DNA from: a virus
Virus record (IMG/VR): IMGVR_UViG_3300023192_004300
Span: 1-27,105 of that record
Reading direction: 5' to 3' (one strand)
Length of the DNA stretch: 27,105 nucleotides
The notes below the pieces were generated by a model. It saw only the letters and a list, made by a program, of their open reading frames with translations. It was not told where the DNA came from and searched no databases. Below are positions 20,577-27,105 of this stretch, piece after piece. The stretch's first letter is position 1. The number at the start of each line of letters is the position of its first letter. Both the position numbers and the translations under genes were made by a program.

Positions 20577-20751
20577 CCTCAAAACTATTCTAACAATCGG
20601 TGGCATCATCGTAACCCTTGCCGGGTTTTACCACTCTACTCAAATGAGGCTAGACCAACTAGAAGAGAAAGTTGTTGAGATAGAACAAGCAAATGCTAAA
20701 ATACTGAGGACAGTCAACCGTAGACTAAAAAAGCTTGGAAATTTAAATTAA
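20566..20751 (+). CDS. Small membrane protein with coiled coil, holin/spanin-like
   Basis: 61 residues from ATG 20566. Residues about 7-23 are a transmembrane helix (TILTIGGIIVTLAGFYH), followed by a charged coiled coil (MRLDQLEEKVVEIEQANAKI) and a basic end (RRLKKLG). This architecture resembles phage holin-associated or Rz/XhlA-like proteins. With a second small membrane protein just downstream and a muralytic gene at 25930 it may belong to a lysis or injection module; this is inference. Confidence 0.7.
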   Translation: MKFDLKTILTIGGIIVTLAGFYHSTQMRLDQLEEKVVEIEQANAKILRTVNRRLKKLGNLN

Positions 20752-20755
20752 CCCT

Positions 20756-20827
20756 ATGAACTACCTAACACTATTAACTTTTAAAAAAAAGCCGCCACAA
20801 AAACCGAAAAACGTTACAAATGGTTGA
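20756..20827 (+). CDS. Possible 23-residue basic leader peptide
   Basis: ATG 20756 opens MNYLTLLTFKKKPPQKP and closes at TGA 20825-20827, overlapping the start of the next gene by 8 bases. No clear SD. It could couple translation of the following membrane protein, which has no SD of its own. Too short to be sure. Confidence 0.25.
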   Translation: MNYLTLLTFKKKPPQKPKNVTNG

Positions 20828-21005
20828 GCTACTTAATAACATATTCGACGGAGCTATCTTTACTCTAATCATGTCAGGGATAGCCCAAGGAGCAGCCTTG
20901 CTGGCCATGGCCTATACTTATATGAAAGCTGTTGACCCAGAAATATGTAAGCTTGTTGACTATATTAAGTCTCAATTTGTAGTAGACCATGCCTTCCAAA
21001 TTTAA
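20820..21005 (+). CDS. Small single-span membrane protein
   Basis: 61 residues from ATG 20820. Residues about 11-33 form one hydrophobic helix (AIFTLIMSGIAQGAALLAMA), with a short acidic N terminus and a polar C terminus. No SD is visible and the gene overlaps the 1617-residue gene by 17 bases. A holin or virion-membrane role is possible. Confidence 0.55.
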   Translation: MVELLNNIFDGAIFTLIMSGIAQGAALLAMAYTYMKAVDPEICKLVDYIKSQFVVDHAFQI

Positions 21006-24000
21006 AAAGAAGACTGGCGCGTCTAAACAACAAGTTCACTCCCTTGCGGAAAGGCTGAGCATCCCGTGGGATGACGACCCCAAATTCAAGCGGTGGACTA
21101 AGAAGCTCACCGGAAAGTCTTGTTTAGATGCGATGGGCAAAGGTGAGCTATCTGTTGTTTATGCTGCGCTAAAGAAGAGGGGTAAGGAGAAGACTGCCGA
21201 GCAAAAAGTAAAGGTAAACCGTGAAGCTTTAAAGAACGCAACAAAAAAAGCTCTCACCAAAGCACCCAAAAAAGAACACATAAAAGCATGGCCTAGGCAC
21301 GCAGCGTTGAACCTTGGCCAAGCCAAGAGATTCCTAAAAGAAAAAAATATACCTGTGACGGCAGAAAACATCGCATACGCCATGTTACCGCCAACTCACC
21401 ATACCAAGAAAGAGATGGCCGGTATGATGAGAGCAAGTCACAAGGACTACTACAGGTGGGGGGCAAACCCAGATCCGAATGCTCCAGATCCTGGTAAACT
21501 AAAAAAGACTGCTGATAGAACCTTTACGGACAAGAACAAAACATACGACGTAGAAAAACTATGGAAGTCTAAAAGAAAGGTTAGAAAGATTTCTCCCGAT
21601 AAACTTTTGAGTACTACTGGCAAAACATGGGGCCATGGGGATAAGAAATATGGATGGAAGGATGTACTAGCAAACCCTGAAAAATACCCTAACGAAATGA
21701 AGCGAATAAACGAGGCCGATTTAAGCTATCCAATCGTAGTACGTAAAGGAATTGTAGTCGATGGTATTCATCGTCTCGTAAAGGCAAAGCAAACAGGGCA
21801 GTCAGTGCGTGCGATTAATCTGTCAGGAAAAGAAATGCGGCACGCTAAGGTACTGAGAAAGACTGCTGCCAAGACAACCGTCAAAGAACACTCCAGAAAA
21901 GGTAGGTCAGGACGACTAACGAAAGTAAAGGCTCATCAACGTGAGTATGCCAAAGGTTTGCCGGATAAGAGATATTTCGCCAGAATACCAAAGGTCTCTC
22001 GCCCCGAGACTTGGGAATACGTTGTTCAAGAACACTTGGCCCACAGGGCAGGTAAACACTTCGACCTCCGTCTCGCTAAGGACAAGAAGGCGCACTCCTG
22101 GGTAATAAGAAGACTTCCTAAGCCGGGAGAAAAAGTACTCGCAATCCATCAACCTACCCACACGCGTGAGTATATGGATTGGGAGGGTGTCATACCTAAG
22201 GGCTACGGCGCTGGTAAGGTTTCCAAATTTGGGCGTGGCCAAGTAGAAGTTGTTGAGGCTAACGAGAATAAGGTCATATTCAATAAATACGACGGTAAGA
22301 AAGCCAACGAGTACATACTGATTCGAACAGATGCCAAGAACTGGCTGCTGATGAACCGGACCACAACAGAAGGTAAGTACGAGTACCCTCGTCATAAGGA
22401 CAAGTACAAGTCCGCAAGATTCAGTGACTCTCTTGTGTATCAAGAGGGGATTATGCAGCCCAAGGTCGATGGGGCTCATGCTCTAGTTGTTCTACAGCCC
22501 GGTAGAAGGCCCAGAGTATTCAGCTATAGAACCTCCAAGAAAGGGGATGTCTTAGAATACACCCACAAGATACCTGGACTATTTGCAGAGAAAGTACCCT
22601 ACGGTACCAAAGCTGCTGTTCTCAGAGCCGAGGTCTTCATGACCGACAAGAGAGGTAGGGCTCTCCCCGCTGAGAGGACCGCTGCCGTGCTTAACTCGGG
22701 CATAGAGAGAGCTAGAGAGCTACAGAAGGGTACAGGGGGCCTTAAGATCCTCCCATTCGATGTAGCCACCTCTAAGGAAATACGTGGCTGGGCAGGGAAG
22801 GACATAAGCTACGAGCGACGTCTCGATATTGTAAAAGGGTTATCCTCCTCCATGCCCTTTTTGCTAACGCCAGACTTAGCAATTGATGAGAAGTCTAAGA
22901 GACGCATGATGGAGAAGGTACGCTCAGGTAAACACCCACTTACAAGTGAAGGAGTTGTCACCTGGTCCAAAGAGGGACCGATCAAGTCTAAAATAACAGA
23001 CGACGCTGACGTCTACGTTCATAGTGTATTCGAAGGGGAAGGGAAATACAAAGGAAAGGCCGCTGGAGGCTTTTACTATTCCAAGACTCCGGGAGGACCT
23101 ATAGCTGGTAAAGTTGGTTCCGGATTGTCGGATGCACAAAGGAAACAATTATGGGATAATAGAGACAGCATGACTGATAGAGTGGCCGTGCTAAAGTATA
23201 ACAAGAAAACTTCTAAGGGTGCCTTGTTTGCCCCCAGATTTATTAGTTGGCACGTGGATAAGAACATGGGGGCCAGTGAAATAAAGAAGACAGCCAATGT
23301 GAAAAAAACTCTAGAGCTGTTGAAGAAGGGCATCCTGCCGCAAACCAAGGCAGACAAGGCTCTACTAGCAGCTGCTTGGGGGACCCCCATGTTTGGGGTA
23401 GTGCCAACTGCGCACGCTGTGATTGGGGCCAAGAATATTTTGAAAAAGCCAGTTGTAAAAAGAGTACCGTCTTTTTGGGGAGAAAAGGAATGGACTGCTG
23501 AATCAGCCAAGTTACTTAAAACAGGCTCAGCAGCATTCGATAAAAGAAAGAAATTTATTGACCACCTCACAGGTCAATTAGAAACTGAAGGCAGTACGGC
23601 CTATGGACAGCATAGAAGAATAGCTGTAAAAAAATCTAAATTTAATCTCAAAACTTTAAAAAGAATGGGTTTCAAGACCTCTTTCACAGGTATACCTGAA
23701 CCAGGGCAGTCAAAGTTCAGAACTTGGAGAGGTCCCAAGGGGCTCCATGTCCATGACCACGGATCTCACTGGGTCATGCACCGAGACGCCTACGACCCAC
23801 GTAGGGGATCTCCCAAAAAGTTATGGGCCCATGTAAAAAAAGAAGGGCTACCGGCCCATAAATATTACAAAAAATGGGTAGCGGCGAGGAAAGGGACAGT
23901 CCTAGAAGCCCTCAAAAAACCCATCGAAGCTGTGAAAGCAATTCCAGAGAAGATTAAGATGGCCAGAAGAAAAGACGACATAAAGATAGGTCCAGCGCCG

Positions 24001-25842
24001 CTGGTCGGTGGAGGTCTGGGATTTCTGGGTTCTATCGGTAAAAGCAGACCCTTAACTGGGAAGGGCACCCAGTTCAAAGACTTTAATTCATTTACAAAAT
24101 CTCTGAAGCCAGGAGATATCTTACTCACAGGTCAAGCAACTGGGCAAAACGCCCCCACCACACCCAAGTTCTGGATCTCTGTCGGTACAGGTACCCCCAC
24201 AGCTACACATACCGCAGTAGTAGAAAAAGTTCTTGGTGATGGACGTATCCAAACTATTGACTTTACCGCCGACGGTTATCGAAGAATTATATACGACAAG
24301 ACAGCTATAGATCCACGAGAGGGTAGGCCTCAGATTCTTACTGCACTTAGGCCCAAAGATAAGCAAGTAGCGGCCAACGCTTTAAGCAACTATCAAAGAA
24401 AAACACAAGCATTCCATGCGCTAGAGGCAGAGTTAATAGGAAAAGGCGTGCCCAAACGCCAAGCACGACAAATGATAAGCGCTACCTTTACAGGTGGAAC
24501 CCGGGGTGGCGCAGTCGCCTTCAGGGAACTATTCTTACCATACTTCAAAGATAACAAAGTAAAAATACAAGCCCAACAATCACAGCACGCTGAGGCCCTT
24601 AAAGTACTAGAACAATCAGTTCCCGAAACTGCGGACAGAATGTCTAGACGGTGGGCCTCCGGTGAGAGCGTCAAGTCTATCTCCAGATCAGAAATCCCCA
24701 GGTGCCTTGGTGGTATGTGCTCAACTTCAATAGCCGCCTCTGGTTATCCAACAGCAGGAAAATCATCGGTACCCTACTTCGCCACGCCTGCTGACGCCCT
24801 GAGAAGCGCAGAGGGTATGACTTCTGTAGGCAGATTTAATCCGGTAAACCCAGGCATAAACAAAATTATTAATCCCATGCTTCGGTATTCACCAAACATA
24901 TCTAGAGCGGTGTTGGGGGGTGCCCTAATAGCGGCCCCAATGGCTGCTGGTATATACGGCTATAAGAAGCTCAGAAAGAGTATGGCCGCGAAAAAACTAG
25001 AGGCAGAGATGCCAAAAATAGCTAACAGGAAGCCCCTGACTAAAGAGCAGAGGACTAAACGGGAACGAAGTATATCTAGGTACCGGCGTTCCATCGCCGG
25101 TGGTTTAGGCGTTGGTGCTACAGCGGGGGTTGCCACAGGTCTAAAAGACTACCACATGAAGAAGGATTACTACGAAACTCTAACCGAGAAAATAAAAGAG
25201 CCCCTAAGTAAATCCGAAAAGAAGGTACTAGACCAAGCTAAAAAAATTCCATACTTCGGTAAAAAATTATTAAAGGCTTGGAAGCCTGGAACCGCTGCAG
25301 ATGCTATACCTTCTTGGTCTAAATTTGCACCACAGATAAGAGCGGGATCTTTAAAGGCCGCCAGGGGCGTGGGGATTATAACCGCCCTAGGTGGAGCCGG
25401 GACTTTGTATGCTCTTGACAAAATGAAAGAGAAAGAGGAGCGTAAGAAAAAGTCTAAGACAGCTAGCCAACAAAATGCTAACTACACAGCTACCCGATTG
25501 AATACAGGCCCTCTTACCTTCAGCTCCGAGTACGTCGAAGGGATTGAAGATGCTAATAAAAAAACATCATATCAAATAACCCAATCGACAGATCGGGGTA
25601 AAATGATACCCGCCAGGAGACGCTCTCGCATCTACCTCAAGGATAGGCCTAGCAAAGCCGGTAATCTTAAAATACCTGTAAACCAACCTATCCAAGAGGG
25701 GGCGGCGTTCGGCCTAGTCGCAAAGAGCACCTCGAAAGCAAAAGTTAAATCTGCTTCGAAGAGTACAACAAAAATACAAGAAATAATCGCAGCCAAGGAA
25801 GCCAAGAACCAGGCTCTCCTTGAAAAAATAACAGTGCAATAA
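20989..25842 (+). CDS. Giant multidomain protein: ParB/Srx-like motif, LigD 3'-phosphoesterase, ATP-dependent DNA ligase, permuted NlpC/P60-like peptidase
   Basis: 1617 residues, very Lys-rich. Order: a small N-terminal domain (about 1-65, IPWDDDPKF, KKLTGKS). ParB/sulfiredoxin-like motif VVDGIHRL (256-263). LigD-type phosphoesterase (about 325-440) with H349, H357, D359, R361, H391, Y395 and WEGVIPKGYGAGKV. ATP-dependent ligase core with motif I K492-V-D-G, E548 (motif III region), SEGVV (653-657, motif IV), K666-S-K668 (motif V) and an OB-like GKVGSGLSD part. A His-rich module (GLHVHDHGSHWVMHRD). A permuted NlpC/P60 (YiiX-like) domain with GDILLTG (1042-), H1074 and C1244. Three glycine/alanine-rich hydrophobic stretches (1307-1324, 1368-1385, 1459-1477). 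It may be a virion or ejected protein that seals DNA ends; this is inference. K-T-A tripeptides sit between modules. Confidence 0.88.
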   Translation: MPSKFKKKTGASKQQVHSLAERLSIPWDDDPKFKRWTKKLTGKSCLDAMGKGELSVVYAALKKRGKEKTAEQKVKVNREALKNATKKALTKAPKKEHIKAWPRHAALNLGQAKRFLKEKNIPVTAENIAYAMLPPTHHTKKEMAGMMRASHKDYYRWGANPDPNAPDPGKLKKTADRTFTDKNKTYDVEKLWKSKRKVRKISPDKLLSTTGKTWGHGDKKYGWKDVLANPEKYPNEMKRINEADLSYPIVVRKGIVVDGIHRLVKAKQTGQSVRAINLSGKEMRHAKVLRKTAAKTTVKEHSRKGRSGRLTKVKAHQREYAKGLPDKRYFARIPKVSRPETWEYVVQEHLAHRAGKHFDLRLAKDKKAHSWVIRRLPKPGEKVLAIHQPTHTREYMDWEGVIPKGYGAGKVSKFGRGQVEVVEANENKVIFNKYDGKKANEYILIRTDAKNWLLMNRTTTEGKYEYPRHKDKYKSARFSDSLVYQEGIMQPKVDGAHALVVLQPGRRPRVFSYRTSKKGDVLEYTHKIPGLFAEKVPYGTKAAVLRAEVFMTDKRGRALPAERTAAVLNSGIERARELQKGTGGLKILPFDVATSKEIRGWAGKDISYERRLDIVKGLSSSMPFLLTPDLAIDEKSKRRMMEKVRSGKHPLTSEGVVTWSKEGPIKSKITDDADVYVHSVFEGEGKYKGKAAGGFYYSKTPGGPIAGKVGSGLSDAQRKQLWDNRDSMTDRVAVLKYNKKTSKGALFAPRFISWHVDKNMGASEIKKTANVKKTLELLKKGILPQTKADKALLAAAWGTPMFGVVPTAHAVIGAKNILKKPVVKRVPSFWGEKEWTAESAKLLKTGSAAFDKRKKFIDHLTGQLETEGSTAYGQHRRIAVKKSKFNLKTLKRMGFKTSFTGIPEPGQSKFRTWRGPKGLHVHDHGSHWVMHRDAYDPRRGSPKKLWAHVKKEGLPAHKYYKKWVAARKGTVLEALKKPIEAVKAIPEKIKMARRKDDIKIGPAPLVGGGLGFLGSIGKSRPLTGKGTQFKDFNSFTKSLKPGDILLTGQATGQNAPTTPKFWISVGTGTPTATHTAVVEKVLGDGRIQTIDFTADGYRRIIYDKTAIDPREGRPQILTALRPKDKQVAANALSNYQRKTQAFHALEAELIGKGVPKRQARQMISATFTGGTRGGAVAFRELFLPYFKDNKVKIQAQQSQHAEALKVLEQSVPETADRMSRRWASGESVKSISRSEIPRCLGGMCSTSIAASGYPTAGKSSVPYFATPADALRSAEGMTSVGRFNPVNPGINKIINPMLRYSPNISRAVLGGALIAAPMAAGIYGYKKLRKSMAAKKLEAEMPKIANRKPLTKEQRTKRERSISRYRRSIAGGLGVGATAGVATGLKDYHMKKDYYETLTEKIKEPLSKSEKKVLDQAKKIPYFGKKLLKAWKPGTAADAIPSWSKFAPQIRAGSLKAARGVGIITALGGAGTLYALDKMKEKEERKKKSKTASQQNANYTATRLNTGPLTFSSEYVEGIEDANKKTSYQITQSTDRGKMIPARRRSRIYLKDRPSKAGNLKIPVNQPIQEGAAFGLVAKSTSKAKVKSASKSTTKIQEIIAAKEAKNQALLEKITVQ

Positions 25843-25851
25843 TAACAATTT

Positions 25852-25914
25852 AATTGTTATAAGAACACTGAACCCACTAGTCGTCCCTGAACAATTCTCG
25901 GACGACTTTATTTT
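25852..25914 (+). promoter_or_regulatory. TATAAG-type promoter and leader hairpin before the lytic transglycosylase gene
   Basis: AATTGTTATAAGAA has TATAAG at 25858-25863. AGTCGTCC (25879-25886) pairs with GGACGACT (25900-25907), followed by TTATTTT. The hairpin could be the terminator of the preceding giant gene, an attenuator, or a 5'-UTR stabiliser. Confidence 0.6.
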
Positions 25915-25929
25915 AGGGGCAACGTTATC

Positions 25930-26529
25930 ATGAAAAAATTGTTTTTCTACCTAGTTGTGGCTAGTACCCTACTGGTCCCATCTCACGTATCAGCGGCCCA
26001 CATAAGTGGTGGTGGTCGCAAGCCACCTAAGTCGCTTTCTATAAAACAAGTTGACGTGATCAATAGAATCACCTCCTATTTAAAGGAGCGACACCCAAAG
26101 GAGGATACTATAGAGATCGTGGCTATAGCTATGGTCGAAACGAATCTCAAGGAAGGTCTGATAAGTCACACTGGTGACTACGGCCTTCTACAGGTGAACT
26201 GCAAAGTTCACAAGAAAAAGCTAGCCAAAAGGCTAGGTCTAAAGAACTGTCGTAAGGACATGTTCATTTTAGAACATAATGTAGACGCTGCCGTCCTAAT
26301 ACTAAACCTCTTCCGAAAATATCGGGCGTGTAGAAAGAGTAATCTTTACTCTTGTTACAACGGAGGACAAGGATGGCGAGTCGTCGGTCAAAAATGTAGA
26401 GTCGAGCACTGCGGAAATCGTGACTGCAAACGATGCAACAGACCAGCAAGATACGCATCATCAGTAAGAAAACACATACGATTTCTGAACAAGAAGTACT
26501 CATACTTATTTAATGTAGAAAAGCAGTAG
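25930..26529 (+). CDS. Secreted lytic-transglycosylase-like (SLT) lysozyme
   Basis: 199 residues from ATG 25930. A Sec signal peptide (MKKLFFYLVVASTLLVPSHV, cleavage near SAA-HI) is followed by an SLT/goose-lysozyme-type core: AIAMVETNL with catalytic Glu, HTGDYGLLQVN, a central helix and CYNGGQGW near the end of the fold. The family cleaves the MurNAc-GlcNAc glycosidic bond. Several cysteines (CRVEHCGNRDCKRC) cluster in the C-terminal part and might form disulfides or bind metal. A signal peptide on a phage muralytic enzyme suggests holin-independent export or release into the periplasm. It is distinct from the cytoplasmic amidase at 1012-1923. Confidence 0.85.
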   Translation: MKKLFFYLVVASTLLVPSHVSAAHISGGGRKPPKSLSIKQVDVINRITSYLKERHPKEDTIEIVAIAMVETNLKEGLISHTGDYGLLQVNCKVHKKKLAKRLGLKNCRKDMFILEHNVDAAVLILNLFRKYRACRKSNLYSCYNGGQGWRVVGQKCRVEHCGNRDCKRCNRPARYASSVRKHIRFLNKKYSYLFNVEKQ

Positions 26530-26559
26530 TATGGAGCATTAAGCACTATTGGAGCTACA

Positions 26560-26934
26560 TTGGACGGAACTAACTTTACTATATCGGTACCCTCTGTAAT
26601 GGAGGAACTCTTTCCGATATTGAAAAAACGAAGATTACTTGAGGAATACGAATGGGAGGGTTGGGACTTCAGTCTCTACTTTGGACCTTCCATACCATCA
26701 AGCGCTAGTGAAACAGATATAACGGAACTCTGCTATTGCATGCATGCAACAACGGAAAATCTACCACCCTCTCCTAAGCCTACTGTGTCTACAGATGGGG
26801 GATCAATATTGATAACGTTCGATAACAAGGGAATTGCTTCCTGGACTTACCCAACGAAAGAAGAAACATTCAAGAAAGTATCAGATTCTTTTGACAAACG
26901 ATTTATCCCTAGGAGTAAGAAAAATGCCTTTTGA
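26560..26934 (+). CDS. Hypothetical protein (TTG start)
   Basis: 124 residues from TTG 26560, with GGAG 7 bases before. It has a helix-rich N terminus (SVMEELFPILKKRRLLEEYE), aromatic patches and a beta-rich C-terminal half (GGSILITFDNKGIASWTY). Family not recognised. It overlaps the next gene by 11 bases, so the two are probably co-translated. Confidence 0.7.
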   Translation: MDGTNFTISVPSVMEELFPILKKRRLLEEYEWEGWDFSLYFGPSIPSSASETDITELCYCMHATTENLPPSPKPTVSTDGGSILITFDNKGIASWTYPTKEETFKKVSDSFDKRFIPRSKKNAF

Positions 26935-27105
26935 TTCCAACAACCCAGCTACTACAGCAACAACCGGATTTACTGAAGAAGTTCTTTCCCGGCTAGCTGC
27001 TCTAGAGGCAACTGGACAAACCGATTCCAACACAACCACATTGGCTCCGGTAACCGATACTTGCGTAGTTACCCTGGTTAGGCAAGGAAAGTCTGGCTCT
27101 CAGAC
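26924..27105 (+). CDS. N-terminal part of a protein cut by the window edge
   Basis: ATG 26924 follows TAGGAG with good spacing and the frame stays open to the last base, giving at least 60 residues. It starts MPFDSNNPATTATTGFTEEV with Thr/Asn-rich low-complexity sequence and a short helix (LSRLAALEATG). This is compatible with a virion structural protein, but too little is present to say. Confidence 0.65.
   Translation, partial: MPFDSNNPATTATTGFTEEVLSRLAALEATGQTDSNTTTLAPVTDTCVVTLVRQGKSGSQ

Noticed and set aside
21916-22479. 187-codon minus-strand frame
   Set aside because: Lies opposite the conserved phosphoesterase-ligase segment; long antisense frames are expected opposite Lys-rich coding sequence.
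23076-23570. 164-codon minus-strand frame
   Set aside because: Antisense to the giant gene, Phe/Leu/Ser-rich, with no SD; a shadow frame.
20989-25842. Intein or frameshift to explain the size of the giant protein
   Set aside because: No intein splice motifs were seen, and the frame is uninterrupted with domain-like modules throughout.

Overview
The window reads as part of a large tailed dsDNA bacteriophage genome. The signs are about 45 tightly packed short genes with 1- to 11-base start/stop overlaps, four tRNA genes scattered among protein genes, cell-wall hydrolases (an endolysin and a secreted lytic-transglycosylase-like protein), small holin-like membrane proteins, nucleotide-metabolism enzymes, and many small proteins I cannot place. 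By eye the base composition is AT-leaning. TTG and GTG starts are common, most of them preceded by a clear Shine-Dalgarno (SD) sequence. The host cannot be named from this sequence.

Layout. Positions 1-956 carry two unknown plus-strand genes. Positions 1012-2722 are a minus-strand operon that runs from a MazG/DUF1599-like NTP pyrophosphohydrolase through two small genes to an amidase endolysin. Positions 2875-5666 hold a small plus-strand gene, a minus-strand HTH-metallophosphoesterase and a minus-strand unknown gene. A divergent promoter pair at 5700-5750 starts a plus-strand run of small accessory genes (5799-9918), interrupted by a minus-strand lipoprotein serine protease (6882-7625). Positions 9979-10842 hold a polynucleotide-kinase-like P-loop protein, tRNA-Leu(TAA), a coiled-coil protein and a CAT-anticodon tRNA. 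Positions 11100-13390 hold a TROVE/vWA (Ro60/Rsr-like) RNA-binding protein between two strongly structured non-coding regions; the upstream one has four copies of a GGACTACATC-type repeat. Positions 13402-17325 hold an adenylosuccinate-synthetase-family enzyme (PurA/PurZ), small zinc-motif proteins, tRNA-Lys(TTT), tRNA-Arg(TCT) and a cytidine/dCMP-deaminase-like protein. Positions 17569-19554 encode an adenosylcobalamin-dependent (class II) ribonucleotide reductase. Positions 20253-25842 hold small membrane proteins and then a 1617-residue protein that joins a ParB/Srx-like motif, a LigD-type 3'-phosphoesterase, an ATP-dependent DNA ligase core and a permuted NlpC/P60-like peptidase. A secreted lytic transglycosylase and two further unknown genes follow, the last cut by the window edge.

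How the parts may work together. The MazG-like protein, PurA/PurZ-like enzyme, deaminase and class II reductase form a DNA-precursor set. The PurA-like plus MazG-like pair also recalls the 2-aminoadenine (Z-DNA) pathway, but the PurA-like protein keeps the catalytic Asp and an NKLD guanine-binding motif, so that reading is open. The kinase, tRNAs, Ro-like protein with candidate Y-like RNAs, and the phosphoesterase-ligase suggest an RNA/DNA end-repair theme. At least seven intergenic sites match a shared promoter-like motif, (T/A)(G/T)(G/T)TATAAG(A/G), and most plus-strand copies are followed directly by a 5' hairpin.

The strongest candidates for undescribed biology are the phosphoesterase-ligase-peptidase polyprotein, with recurrent K-T-A tripeptides at its module boundaries, and the Ro-like protein with structured RNA on both sides.
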